Source: Legionella tucsonensis
GTDB lineage: Bacteria; Pseudomonadota; Gammaproteobacteria; Legionellales; Legionellaceae
DNA: 64,000 nucleotides
Assembly: GCF_001468035.1 (NCBI RefSeq)
Contig: NZ_LNZA01000001.1
Coordinates: 2,712,986 to 2,776,985 of the forward strand
Direction: 5' to 3'
Positions 27,492 through 36,810 of this stretch are shown in pieces. Below the pieces are notes generated by a model. That model was given only the letters and a program-made list of their open reading frames with translations, searched no databases and had not been told where the DNA came from. Both the position numbers and the translations under genes were made by a program. How positions within the stretch are numbered: the stretch's first letter is position 1; each line of letters starts with the position of its first letter.

Positions 27492-28256
27492 TTAAGTAAG
27501 GTCAAACTCCTGGCCACGACGGACAAAACCTGCAAAACCATGCGATTGAGCATCAGGTAACTCTCCATCATTGTAATGATATAACCAGATTTTTGCCTTA
27601 ATCTTGGGATCCAATGTATCTAACTGCTTGAAATGAGAATGTACTCCGCTGGAGGTTTCCATAGTTTCGCAATCGTGAAAAATAAGCGTTGCATCTCGAT
27701 AATATTTTTCAAAACGCTCTGGAGTAAACCGTGCATCAGTAGTAATGAAGAATGTTTTTCCTTTAAAACCAATGGCCAAACCATAGCTTGGCATCAGCTT
27801 CTTATTAGAATAAATATGAATAGTTTGAACTAAATTCAGTTTCAACCCTTCCCAATTAAAAATGTGCTCGTCCTTGACTATATTAACCAAAAAATAATCA
27901 CTCAAAATTGCCTCTCTATCATCAAGCGTTCTCAATCCTCCACTTAAGCTATGCTCCCATAACCGATGAACCAAATCTTTATGAATGATTAACTGAGGTG
28001 GGCCATTAGAAGAAGCAAACTTACGCTGAAAGGCAAACCATTCAATACCACCTATGTGATCGGCATGCAAATGACTAATATAAACTGCATCAATATCTTG
28101 AGGAAGATATCCGGCTTTAGTTAATGAAAAACGAATATCCGTACCACAATCTATCAATAGTTTCTTACCACTATCCGTTAGAAGTAGCATATTTGACTGG
28201 AAATTTTCAAAATCCGTTCCGATACCACTACCTGCCCCTAAAAATAGCAATTTCAT
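27492..28256 (-). CDS. MBL-fold metallo-hydrolase (RNase Z-like branch)
   Basis: Cytoplasmic hydrolase of 254 residues with the metallo-beta-lactamase fold. The N-terminus LLFLGAGSGIGTDFENFQSN is like the tRNase Z/Lactamase_B_2 group. Metal ligands are in SHLHADHIGG, TTDARFTPE and IFHDCETMETSSGVHSHF, with a last His in WLYHYNDGE. It lacks the exosite arm expected of a true RNase Z. It is monocistronic, and a function beyond hydrolase is not assigned. Confidence 0.82.
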   Translation of the reverse strand: MKLLFLGAGSGIGTDFENFQSNMLLLTDSGKKLLIDCGTDIRFSLTKAGYLPQDIDAVYISHLHADHIGGIEWFAFQRKFASSNGPPQLIIHKDLVHRLWEHSLSGGLRTLDDREAILSDYFLVNIVKDEHIFNWEGLKLNLVQTIHIYSNKKLMPSYGLAIGFKGKTFFITTDARFTPERFEKYYRDATLIFHDCETMETSSGVHSHFKQLDTLDPKIKAKIWLYHYNDGELPDAQSHGFAGFVRRGQEFDLT

Positions 28257-28430
28257 TAATTAATCCCTGAACTAAGTTAAGGATCAAGTCCGAGCTTGTC
28301 CTAAAAATTTCCTAATGCACAGATATCTTCTTTATTAAAGAATAGCATTTAAAATTAGTTATTAGAAATAGCTCTAGTATTATAAATGAGCTATTCTCAA
28401 TGTAAGTAGATAAGCCAAAATGAGTTAAAC

Positions 28431-29840
28431 GTGCTAAGAAAACTCCATCTTAAGAACACGCGCTTCCTATACTATTTTTTCTTCTTTCTAGCAATCACTC
28501 TTGTGAGCCTTATCGTTTGTTTGTTTTCATTAAAACACATTGCTGTACAAGAAGTTATCGATGGAAATGAACGTTATCAATTGTTTGCGTTAGCGAACCA
28601 ACTTCGCCAGAGCTCTGATGATTTAACTGAGATGGCTCGTCTGTATGTAATCACAGGCGAAAAAAAGTACTATGATAACTATAACGAAATCTTAGCGATA
28701 CGTAATGGTACCTCACCTCGCCCTGAAAATTATGACGAATTGTATTGGGATTTGGTCATTGGTAATAAACGCCCCCAACCTTATGGTCCAGCAAAATCAT
28801 TAGCAGCAATGATGTTGGAGCATCATTTTACTCTAAAAGAATTCTCTTTGCTGACTGAAGCTGAGAATCAAAGTAAAAAACTTGCAGAAACCGAAATCAA
28901 AGCAATGAATCTGGTTGAAGGAAAATATCAGGATAAGTCAGGAAATTATACGATTATTGGAAAACCAAATCGCCAATTAGCCCAACAAATGGTTTTTGGC
29001 GATGACTATTTGCAAGAAAAATTAAAAGTAATGAAGCCCTTACAGGAGTTTTTTACCCTCATAAATAGTCGAACATTCTTAATCAACGAAAAAATTGATC
29101 TGGAAATGTCAAAAATTATCGCTTTAGCACTTGGGCTCTCACTTCTCTCAACCTTACTTATGCTCTTTTTTATCATTCATGCATTAAAAACATTATCTAA
29201 AGTAAATAAGGAAAATGATCTTTTATTATTGAATATCTTGCCAGAGTCGATTGCCTCACGCTTGAAAATGGGAGAGGAGGATATTGCTGATGAATATTCC
29301 CAAGCCAGTGTTATGTTTGCAGATATTATTAATTTTACTCAATTAACTGATCAATTGGGTGCTAAAAAAACAGTAAATGTTTTAAATCGATTGTTTGCTG
29401 AACTCGACAAACTTACCGAAAAATATCATGTAGAAAAAGTTAAAACCATTGGTGATAACTATATGGCTGTATCTGGTGTACCTGAACAAACAACAAGGCA
29501 TGCAATCAACATTGCGAATTATGCTTTAGCTATTCTGGAAAAAATGCAGGCTTTCAATCAAGAAAATCAGATGCAACTTCAATTTCGTATTGGCATTACC
29601 TATGGTACTGTCATTGCAGGGATAATTGGTCATAAAAAATTTGTTTATGACATCTGGGGAAACGTGGTCAACCTAGCCAGCCGACTGGAAGAAACTTCTC
29701 TCCCTAATCAAATCCAAATCTCTGAAAAAATGGCTTTTATGCTCCAAGATGAATTCATTGTTGAACCACGAGGAATTTTGGAAATGAAGGGAATTGGTGA
29801 TGTAAAGACCTATTTTCTTCTTGGAAAAAAAGAAAAATAA
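28431..29840 (+). CDS. Membrane-bound class III adenylate cyclase
   Basis: Probable cAMP-forming enzyme of 469 residues. A transmembrane helix near residues 12-34 and another near 225-245 enclose a roughly 190-residue periplasmic sensor region containing MARLYVITGEKKYYDNY, which resembles four-helix sensor domains. The C-terminal cyclase domain has metal-binding D298 (FADIINFT) and D342 (KTIGDNYMA), adenine-specifying K338 and D407 (VYDIWGN), and the transition-state pair N414/R418 (NLASR). All catalytic residues are present, and Lys/Asp favour ATP over GTP. The start is GTG with a weak upstream site. Legionella encodes several such cyclases, and this one stands alone. Confidence 0.9.
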   Translation: MLRKLHLKNTRFLYYFFFFLAITLVSLIVCLFSLKHIAVQEVIDGNERYQLFALANQLRQSSDDLTEMARLYVITGEKKYYDNYNEILAIRNGTSPRPENYDELYWDLVIGNKRPQPYGPAKSLAAMMLEHHFTLKEFSLLTEAENQSKKLAETEIKAMNLVEGKYQDKSGNYTIIGKPNRQLAQQMVFGDDYLQEKLKVMKPLQEFFTLINSRTFLINEKIDLEMSKIIALALGLSLLSTLLMLFFIIHALKTLSKVNKENDLLLLNILPESIASRLKMGEEDIADEYSQASVMFADIINFTQLTDQLGAKKTVNVLNRLFAELDKLTEKYHVEKVKTIGDNYMAVSGVPEQTTRHAINIANYALAILEKMQAFNQENQMQLQFRIGITYGTVIAGIIGHKKFVYDIWGNVVNLASRLEETSLPNQIQISEKMAFMLQDEFIVEPRGILEMKGIGDVKTYFLLGKKEK

Positions 29841-29853
29841 AACTACGGATGTT

Positions 29854-30273
29854 TTATTCGCCTTTATGGCACCGAGGACATATCCCATAAATATTTAAAG
29901 CATGATCTGTCATCTGAAAATGTGCGCGTTCGGCTATTGTTTTTTGTCTTTGTTCAATAATTTCATCAACAAACTCTTCAACACAACCACATTTGATGCA
30001 AACCAGGTGATCATGATGAGCTCCCTGACTCAATTCAAATACTGAGTGTCCCCCTTCAAAATTATGACGAGTAACCAACCCTGCTGCCTCAAATTGCGTT
30101 AATACACGATAAACTGTTGCAAGACCAACATCTTCTCCTGTTTCTAATAATGCCTTGTAAACACCTTCCGCACTTAAATGATGATTGGGAGATTGTTCCA
30201 AGATTTGTAATACTTTTAAACGCGGTAAAGTAATTTTCAATCCAGCATTCTTAAGCTGCTTACTTTCTTCCAT
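29854..30273 (-). CDS. fur: Ferric uptake regulator Fur
   Basis: Iron-responsive repressor of 139 residues, of usual length. The winged-helix DNA-binding part is at the N-terminus (ITLPRLKVLQILEQ, then VGLATVYRVLTQFEAAGLV). The metal-binding region follows with HHDHLVCIKCG (His cluster and first Cys-x2-Cys) and GICPRCH (second Cys-x2-Cys). It is divergent from bamE, the arrangement typical of gammaproteobacterial fur/omlA loci. Confidence 0.96.
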   Translation of the reverse strand: MEESKQLKNAGLKITLPRLKVLQILEQSPNHHLSAEGVYKALLETGEDVGLATVYRVLTQFEAAGLVTRHNFEGGHSVFELSQGAHHDHLVCIKCGCVEEFVDEIIEQRQKTIAERAHFQMTDHALNIYGICPRCHKGE

Positions 30274-30342
30274 TTAATGCTCCAGGTGTCTTTCAGTAAA
30301 TGACGTGTTATTATGGCGAAATTTTTCACGATAGGCAAAAAA

Positions 30343-30705
30343 ATGAGAATAATAATTTTTCTACTTGGAATCGTATTTACCTTAGCTCTTACCCAATGCT
30401 CCTCTTTTGATCTCTCTCGACGAGTAGCTCAGCAGGGGAATTTATTACCACAATCAAAAATTAATCGTCTCAAAATAGGGATGAGTAAAAATGATGTTGC
30501 TATATTAATGGGAACCAGTTTGTTAAGCCCTACATTTAATAATGACCGCTGGGACTATGCATACACCTGGCGTAGAGGCCGTGGATATACGACTATGGCA
30601 ACCGTAAGCTTATATTTTCACAGCGATAGACTCACACATATAGAGCGCAGTAAGCTAAAACCGGGCGTTGCGTCGCTTAATCACCCAGATGTTAATCAAG
30701 AATAA
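30343..30705 (+). CDS. bamE: Outer-membrane assembly lipoprotein BamE (OmlA/SmpA)
   Basis: Lipoprotein subunit of the BAM complex for outer-membrane protein insertion, 120 residues. I chose the second ATG at 30343 because AGGC lies upstream at usable distance and it starts a clean signal sequence; the frame opens 10 codons earlier without a ribosome-binding site. After the lipid-attachment Cys comes the BamE fold signature NRLKIGMSKNDVAILMGTSL and WDYAYTWRRGRG. The lipobox residue before Cys is Gln (Leu-Thr-Gln-Cys), which is unusual. Confidence 0.9.
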   Translation: MRIIIFLLGIVFTLALTQCSSFDLSRRVAQQGNLLPQSKINRLKIGMSKNDVAILMGTSLLSPTFNNDRWDYAYTWRRGRGYTTMATVSLYFHSDRLTHIERSKLKPGVASLNHPDVNQE

Positions 30706-30837
30706 CCTGAACTTGCGTGTTTTGTGGCTTAAATAAAGACTGAGAACTTATACCCTCAGCCCCGCCTCTATCTCTTACTCACATCGCTGCCTACGCCCAG
30801 CGGGACGTCGGCAACGATCTGTATAGACTTAGATGGA

Positions 30838-31119
30838 TTACACACGGCGGCGAGTAGTTGTTGCCTTTTGACGTCGTTTTTCTTTTGGATCTAAAACCAA
30901 AGGCCTATATATTTCTACTCTATCACCTTCTTGAAGCACATGCGCCAAAGAAACTTGTTTTGCATAAATTCCAACGACCATGTTTCGCGTTTCCGGATGA
31001 ATCTCGTATATTCCTGAGACATTAAGGGCATCAAGAACTGTGGCCCCTTGTTCTAGATTTAAAGTCATATGTACCGTACTTTTATCTACAGCTACATATA
31101 CCAACTCAATTTTCACCAT
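30838..31119 (-). CDS. RnfH/RatB family ubiquitin-like protein
   Basis: Small beta-grasp protein of 93 residues from the internal start MVKIELVYV; the frame could open at 31152. It contains the family segments VYVAVDKSTVHMTLNLEQGA, GIYAKQVSLAHVLQEGDRVE and IYRPLVLDPKEKRR. The tail is basic. Function is unsettled. The chosen start lies within the last codons of ratA, which is the usual ratA-rnfH gene order. It converges on bamE. Confidence 0.85.
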   Translation of the reverse strand: MVKIELVYVAVDKSTVHMTLNLEQGATVLDALNVSGIYEIHPETRNMVVGIYAKQVSLAHVLQEGDRVEIYRPLVLDPKEKRRQKATTTRRRV

Positions 31120-31540
31120 AAACTGCCTTGGCTCTCTCACAAAAAGAATCAACCATTTTATCCGTTACTTGCTCAAACACTGGACCAAGCAACATGGAAA
31201 ACATACGCCCGGCAAATTCAAATTCTAAGTCAAATGAAACTTTGCATCCATCTTCCGTTTCATCAAAACGCCAAAAGCCCTCTAAATGAGTGAAAGGACC
31301 ATCAACAAGACGAATTTCGATCATTTTATTAATTTGTAATCGATTACGTGTAGTAAAGGATTTACTCATCCCTGCAGCACCAATAACTAAAGTGGCCTGC
31401 ACTTCATCTTCATCACGATGATGTACTACACTTTCTGTACAATAAGGCAGAAATTCTGCATAACGCTCAACTTCATTCACCAACGAAAACATTTGCTCAC
31501 AAGTATAATTGACCGTACGTGATTTTTTCACTATGGGCAT
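31106..31540 (-). CDS. ratA: RatA/COQ10-like SRPBCC protein
   Basis: START/SRPBCC-fold protein of 144 residues. Opening VKKSRTVNYTCEQMFSLVNE and VERYAEFLPYC match the RatA/YfjG and COQ10 family. In E. coli RatA has been described as a ribosome-association toxin, while related proteins bind ubiquinone, so the cellular role is uncertain. Its ATG overlaps the stop of the upstream esterase (TAATG), and rnfH begins inside its 3' end, making a three-gene operon. Confidence 0.9.
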   Translation of the reverse strand: MPIVKKSRTVNYTCEQMFSLVNEVERYAEFLPYCTESVVHHRDEDEVQATLVIGAAGMSKSFTTRNRLQINKMIEIRLVDGPFTHLEGFWRFDETEDGCKVSFDLEFEFAGRMFSMLLGPVFEQVTDKMVDSFCERAKAVYGEN

Positions 31541-32217
31541 TATGCTTCTCCCCGAATTTTATGTCTAAACCAAAGACTCAGATCTTTAATTTCCTCAAAA
31601 CAAATTGAATGTTCCATAGAGTATTTATAATAAGAAATATGTTCATATCCTTTTTTCAATAACCATTCTTTACTTGATTCAGTCCATTGAGGTAAAACCA
31701 GGGGATCAAATTGTCCTGCCCCCATAAAAAAAGGTGTGCTTTTATCCAGATTTGCTCTGGTCTGTGCAGCTAAAGGTAAATAAGCAGACAAGGCAACAAC
31801 TCCACCCAAGCAAGCTGGTGTATGAAGAGCCGTATGTAATGCCATGGCTCCTCCTTGTGAAAATCCTGCTAGGAAAATCTGATTGTGTGTAAAACCATCA
31901 TTTAATTGTTCATCAATAACTTTACGAATCAGCAATTCTGATTGTTCAATTCCGTCTTTATCTTCTCTATCAATTAACTTGACACCAATAATATCATACC
32001 ACGCAGGCATGACCATCCCCCCGTTTAACGTTACTGGGCGTTGGGGGGCATTAATAAATACATGGCGTATCGCTACGTCTTCAATCGTTAACTGATCGAC
32101 CAAACTCATCATATCGGAAGCATCAGCACCTAATCCATGCATCCAAATAACACATGCTTGTGTTTGAGCCTGTGACTCATTTATAAATACATTCAAAACA
32201 AATCCCCTCACAGACAA
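31540..32217 (-). CDS. Alpha/beta-hydrolase carboxylesterase (acyl-protein-thioesterase-like)
   Basis: Hydrolase of 225 residues in the phospholipase/carboxylesterase family. N-terminal WMHGLGADASDMMSLV supplies the oxyanion loop, the nucleophile Ser is in GFSQGGAMALH, the acid Asp in GQFDPLV and the His in SMEHSICFEE. No signal peptide, so cytoplasmic. It is first of a three-gene operon with ratA and rnfH. Confidence 0.9.
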   Translation of the reverse strand: MSVRGFVLNVFINESQAQTQACVIWMHGLGADASDMMSLVDQLTIEDVAIRHVFINAPQRPVTLNGGMVMPAWYDIIGVKLIDREDKDGIEQSELLIRKVIDEQLNDGFTHNQIFLAGFSQGGAMALHTALHTPACLGGVVALSAYLPLAAQTRANLDKSTPFFMGAGQFDPLVLPQWTESSKEWLLKKGYEHISYYKYSMEHSICFEEIKDLSLWFRHKIRGEA

Positions 32218-32403
32218 AAAAGAGAAATTATCGCTAATGCATCAACACAGTGCAAGTTATATACTCTCGATATTTTATAGAGGCTTTATTGATTGAAATA
32301 AAATCCAATTGATTTATTTCAAGACGAAAATATCGAACATGATATTCCATTTTTACTCAATATGAGTTATAGTTCGCTAGTGTGAATTAATAAGCAGCAA
32401 AAG

Positions 32404-35334
32404 ATGTTTGAAAAAGAAGAACCATTTACCCTTACGATGCTAGGGACCGATACAGTATATACTCCCACTCTAAAAAGCAAGAAAAAAGCTAAACCCTTAA
32501 AAAAAGGGGATATAGTACAGGAATATTACCCTAAGGGAGAAAGTCTAAGTATTGTTTCTACATTGATTAAAACAAAAGAGAACCCTGTAATTAATCACAA
32601 ACAACCTGCCCCCTATCAATCTTCGGAAGCCACTGTTGTTAATGGACCCAAAACAGACGGAACAGATGTCGGCGAAAAAATTGGAATTGGCCTGGGTATC
32701 GCTTTAAATGCTCTTGTCCGCGGACAAACTGACCTCAATGATATTGCACACAGCAGGGGTGGGGTTGAATCCGTTCTGATTGCTCATGAACTCGATGCGA
32801 TAAAAAAAGCAATTAATTCTTGTGAGAATTTCGAACAACTAATCAAAGAGCTAACGCAGCAACAAACAGCCAGAAAAAATGGCAAACCTTTTAATAATAC
32901 TCCTGACATCATTAAACCTTTATTAACCCAACTACCTAAAGACAAACAAGACCAAGAGCGCTGGTTCAATACGCTAAAAGCTAATATTGCCAATGCATCA
33001 ATGAATCTTTTTATCATTGATCCGGTTCCTGGAGACTGTTGGCCAGTAACATGGTATGACGAACGATTTTTTACTCTTCCTTCTTTTGTAAAACATGCCG
33101 AATTTGTCTATTATGAAAATGAACATTCTGATTGGGGTTTTACTCCAATCTATGTCGATGCTTCAAATCCAGAACAAATAATAATTCGACATACCCTGCC
33201 CGGACATCACGGTACAGGCTCTGCTGGAAGTAATGCATCACAACAAAACGTTGTCGTTTCTCCCGATAATACCAAAGCAACACACGTTCAAAAATTAATA
33301 ATTTTTAAATTACTAAATTTTTTAACATCCCATGGGGTTGAATTTAAAGACGCACGCGAAATTTTTCATGAACATACCAGCTTAGGTAAAAAATATCTCG
33401 CATTTCTGGAAGAAATGGACATTAGCGAGGGCATTGATGTAGCAAAACTTGATTTTCCAACTATATTTCGCAAGCTTTATGACAAAATTTATGAAAATAG
33501 ATCTGCATATGAAGCGTTTAATGCGACTCACTACACATTTATGGGCGTAGCTCCTCAAAGAAAAATGCTGCGTACTGGTCATAAATACGGTCTTTTAACA
33601 GAAGTTTTTCCTAAAAATATCGGATATGTGAATGAAGAGCACAGTACATTAATGAAAGAGTATTTCTTCAAAATACTCCAAGTTGCTTCACATGAAGATC
33701 ATAACTTGGCTGCATTGATTAAATCAGCGAAAAATGTATTATCTAAAAACATTAGAAAAATATCTAATCTTTCATCCTCACATATTGAGCACTCAATTGC
33801 AGCAACAGCAATACTTGACAGTGAAAGTGTACGCCAAGATGTTTTAAGTTCTTTTGGCGCATTAATACAAAGAGTAAACCAACAATATCTGAGCGACGAT
33901 TGGAGCGAAAGCGGTAAACAAAAAGAAAAAGAAGAGCTTTTTGCAGCAATCATTGACATATTTCAAGAATTTAATGAATTATCAAACATTGAAAATGAAA
34001 CCATAAAAGAATTTGTAGCAAAACTGATTAATTTAAGTTTAAAAGGAATTACTCAGACTGTTGAGCAACAACATGCAAACCTTGACGAAAAATTGAATCG
34101 TTTGCAAACACCAACTGATGCCAATTTAAAATACTTTTTTAATTCTTTATTAACTCAAATTAATAAAGATGAAAGTTATTCTGGCCTAGAAATTAATCCC
34201 GAAATCAGTAGGATTTTCGAAAGCCATGAATTTGCTCAATTAACAGATTATCCAGTAACTATAAAAATAGCTTACATCTGCCACCAATTGGGAGAAAAAT
34301 TACCTAAAGAGGGAACGGAAGAAAATTTAATTGAACAACTTACAGAACGATTTAACGACTATTATGGCAGCTCATTTGATGAATTTGAAAAACTGTATCA
34401 TCAAATCGGAGTCTTTATTAATGATACTGCGGCACTCGGTCGATTATTTGTAACTGAAGAAGCCATTTTCAATAAACATGAGCTATCTCTTCGAAAAAAA
34501 GCTGAGGCTTTAATCGATATCGCCGCACAAAAGTTTTATCGAGATCGCCCCCACGCACTACCTGCGCCTGCGGAAAAAAACACGTTCCAGGAGTTGGTTG
34601 AACGTCATGCCATCAATAAATACGGTGTCATTGATAGACTCAAACACGAAAAAGCTGTTTTAGAACAGGAAAATCAGCATTTAAATGTTCGCATCGAAAA
34701 TATGCAGGAACAAATAGTGGAAAAAGAAGAGCAAGCAAAAAAAACGTATGCATCATTAGTGGCTGAAAAGCACAAAAAAAATGAATACCGTGCTGCACTC
34801 AATAATGATAAAGAAGCTGAGTATTTATTACTCATAAATAAGAAACTGATTCCATTAACAAATGAATATTTAGCATTACTCAAATCTCAATTATCCAATA
34901 GACCTACAGAGTTGGAACACGATGATGAAATAGAAAAAGAGGATAAAAAGATAAATTTTAAGATTCAAAAGGTAAATAGGCTGCTTACTGTTTTACAAAA
35001 TAAAGAAAACTTTCCCCATCCCCAAATGCGTTTGCGCTCATTTTACAAAAATTTGGATACTATTGAAGCAGAGCTCAAAAAGCATCGTGATGCGGATTGG
35101 GAGCGATATTGTCAAAATGCCTTAATTGCCGCAGGAATTCTTTTAAGTGGTATCGTTCCAGGATTAATTGCACTCGCAATTTATACTCATGTAGGCTATT
35201 CATCTACAAAATCGTTGTACTTCTGGCAATCTTCTGGACAGAATGTGGTCTCCACAATGAATAAATATAGAAAAGAGCTTGATATCTCAATTGACGATAC
35301 TGATGAAGCAAACATGTTTATAAATGATTATTAA
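32404..35334 (+). CDS. 976-residue putative hydrolase effector with Ser-Asp-His signature
   Basis: Large protein without a signal peptide. Residues 80-275 look like an alpha/beta hydrolase core: a nucleophile-elbow-like AHSRGG (S117), an Asp after a hydrophobic strand in LFIIDPVPGD (D206), and a conserved-looking LPGHHGT (H268 or H269). Spacing and order resemble the DUF2235/Tle1-like lipase group, but this is by eye. A helical region follows, with a coiled coil near residues 745-800, and a hydrophobic segment near 915-945 (GILLSGIVPGLIALAI) could enter a membrane. The C-terminus is acidic. The gene is a single large ORF between housekeeping genes. Dot/Icm substrate status is inferred. Confidence 0.55.
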   Translation: MFEKEEPFTLTMLGTDTVYTPTLKSKKKAKPLKKGDIVQEYYPKGESLSIVSTLIKTKENPVINHKQPAPYQSSEATVVNGPKTDGTDVGEKIGIGLGIALNALVRGQTDLNDIAHSRGGVESVLIAHELDAIKKAINSCENFEQLIKELTQQQTARKNGKPFNNTPDIIKPLLTQLPKDKQDQERWFNTLKANIANASMNLFIIDPVPGDCWPVTWYDERFFTLPSFVKHAEFVYYENEHSDWGFTPIYVDASNPEQIIIRHTLPGHHGTGSAGSNASQQNVVVSPDNTKATHVQKLIIFKLLNFLTSHGVEFKDAREIFHEHTSLGKKYLAFLEEMDISEGIDVAKLDFPTIFRKLYDKIYENRSAYEAFNATHYTFMGVAPQRKMLRTGHKYGLLTEVFPKNIGYVNEEHSTLMKEYFFKILQVASHEDHNLAALIKSAKNVLSKNIRKISNLSSSHIEHSIAATAILDSESVRQDVLSSFGALIQRVNQQYLSDDWSESGKQKEKEELFAAIIDIFQEFNELSNIENETIKEFVAKLINLSLKGITQTVEQQHANLDEKLNRLQTPTDANLKYFFNSLLTQINKDESYSGLEINPEISRIFESHEFAQLTDYPVTIKIAYICHQLGEKLPKEGTEENLIEQLTERFNDYYGSSFDEFEKLYHQIGVFINDTAALGRLFVTEEAIFNKHELSLRKKAEALIDIAAQKFYRDRPHALPAPAEKNTFQELVERHAINKYGVIDRLKHEKAVLEQENQHLNVRIENMQEQIVEKEEQAKKTYASLVAEKHKKNEYRAALNNDKEAEYLLLINKKLIPLTNEYLALLKSQLSNRPTELEHDDEIEKEDKKINFKIQKVNRLLTVLQNKENFPHPQMRLRSFYKNLDTIEAELKKHRDADWERYCQNALIAAGILLSGIVPGLIALAIYTHVGYSSTKSLYFWQSSGQNVVSTMNKYRKELDISIDDTDEANMFINDY

Positions 35335-35348
35335 TATAATTGGAATTT

Positions 35349-35375
35349 GTAGCCCGGGTAATGCCCGATAACCCG
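35349..35375. repeat. Fragment of a CCCGGGT-type intergenic repeat
   Basis: The stretch begins GTAGCCCGGGTAATGCC and ends in a second ACCCG, forming an interrupted inverted arrangement. Similar CCCGGGT-containing blocks occur at other intergenic sites in this window. Assignment as a dispersed repeat is tentative. Confidence 0.35.
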
Positions 35376-35526
35376 TGTTTTTCTCAGGTTTTCCCAGGCT
35401 ATGCTTTTCATCGCCAGGTCCACTCAGAAATGTAGAGGTCTACTTACAGCCTTAGTATTTTATTACTTGAATTTTTACTTAAATAAATGGATAGTTACCT
35501 TCTAACTGTTAATCACTTTGTGTCCA

Positions 35527-35643
35527 ATGAAACGAATTTACTTTTTATTTATGATTTGCATCCCCATATTCTTATTGGGTTGCGGGCAAAAAGGGCCTCT
35601 TTATTTGCCAGAATCAACAAAAAATGCCACAAGTAATAGATAA
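35527..35643 (+). CDS. lptM: LptM (YifL-like) small lipoprotein
   Basis: Lipoprotein of 38 residues. Signal MKRIYFLFMICIPIFLLGC with lipid-attachment Cys at residue 19, followed directly by the diagnostic GQKGPLYLP of LptM/YifL proteins, which help maturation of the LptDE lipopolysaccharide export machine. It sits 20 bp before dapF, the position usual in gammaproteobacteria. Confidence 0.9.
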   Translation: MKRIYFLFMICIPIFLLGCGQKGPLYLPESTKNATSNR

Positions 35644-35663
35644 CTGATTTAATGGTGCAAATT

Positions 35664-36494
35664 ATGAAAATCAAATTTACCAAAATGCACGGCTTAGGCA
35701 ATGATTTCATAGTGATTGATGGGATCCATCAGAAAATCAATCTTAGCCCCCAACAAATCGCCAGTATGGCTCAACGCAACACTGGTGTTGGTTTTGATCA
35801 ATGCTTACTTATTGAATCCAGTCAGCAGGATGGTATCGATTTTAACTATCGAATTTTCAATGCGGATGGTCAGGAAGTTGGTCAATGTGGTAATGGAGCA
35901 CGTTGTCTTGCTTTATTTGCAAAATACTACGGTTTAATTGATAAAAATCACTTAACTGTGGCGACCTCGACTACAAAGATGAATTTATATATCAATTCAG
36001 ACTCAAGCGTCAGTGTCGATATGGGTATTCCACAATTAACCCCATCAGCCATTCCGTTTAGAGCAAAACAGCAAGCCGCCGAATATTTTTTGGAGCTTGA
36101 GCATAATCAAAAAATAAGTTTACATGCACTCAGTGTGGGTAATCCACATGCGGTATTATTGACTGAGAATACAGAAACAGCACCGGTTCATACTGTTGGA
36201 AAACAAATCAGCCTGCATCCAGGCTTTCCTGAGCAGGCAAATGTTGGATTTATGCAAATTGTAAGTCCAAAGCATATCAAATTACGAGTCTATGAACGTG
36301 GCTGTGGAGAAACTCAAGCATGTGGAAGTGGCGCTGTTGCAGCTGCTGCTGTCGGACGCCTATATCACCAACTGGACAAACAAATCAAAGTCACGTTGCC
36401 TGGCGGTGATTTATTTATTGACTGGGCAACATTTAATGAACCAATAATCCTGACTGGTCCAGCCGTCTTTGTTTATGAAGGCATCCTATTTTAG
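35664..36494 (+). CDS. dapF: Diaminopimelate epimerase
   Basis: Converts LL- to meso-diaminopimelate for lysine and peptidoglycan synthesis. The start at 35664 gives 276 residues and the family N-terminus KFTKMHGLGNDFIVIDG. Both catalytic cysteines are in place: the first in GQCGNGARCLA and the second in GETQACGSGAVAAA. It follows lptM closely and both are probably co-transcribed. A frame extension of four codons upstream is possible. Confidence 0.97.
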   Translation: MKIKFTKMHGLGNDFIVIDGIHQKINLSPQQIASMAQRNTGVGFDQCLLIESSQQDGIDFNYRIFNADGQEVGQCGNGARCLALFAKYYGLIDKNHLTVATSTTKMNLYINSDSSVSVDMGIPQLTPSAIPFRAKQQAAEYFLELEHNQKISLHALSVGNPHAVLLTENTETAPVHTVGKQISLHPGFPEQANVGFMQIVSPKHIKLRVYERGCGETQACGSGAVAAAAVGRLYHQLDKQIKVTLPGGDLFIDWATFNEPIILTGPAVFVYEGILF

Positions 36495-36810
36495 AGCCCT
36501 ATTGAATTTATCTTTCAACAATATCACTTTCTATGCCAAAATTAACACAAGTATTGAATTTTATTTACAAAGAGTTATCCTGAAAGAACGCCTAACACTC
36601 GCACCGTTCCAAAACTTACATAACCTCAACTCGACGCAAGAGTCGAGATTAGGCTGCAAAGTGCGAGGAGAAGCGAGAGTGCCGAACCGGACTGTACACT
36701 CAGTCACATAAGGACTCAAGCACCACATCGACAAAGCAATTTGTCACCTCAGTAGCGTTTTTGGAAGAAGTCTATTTTGGAGCTGGGTGCTTGGCAAAAA
36801 GGAGAGTGCC
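36495..36810. other. Intergenic region without a supported gene
   Basis: This stretch of 316 bases holds a small hairpin (CTCGAC / GTCGAG, 36630-36647, 6-base loop) in a G+C-richer block (about 36600-36720) that differs in composition from the surrounding genes. The block looks like an old repeat or fragment, but I cannot assign it. A ribosome-binding site AAGGAG lies at its end, serving the gene at 36811. Confidence 0.5.

Noticed and set aside
27492-28256. Candidate true RNase Z
   Set aside because: The metal motifs fit the wider family, but the exosite arm expected of RNase Z is not evident.
36600-36720. G+C-richer block considered as a tRNA or structured RNA
   Set aside because: Only a 6-bp stem is found; no cloverleaf or conserved RNA motif can be built.
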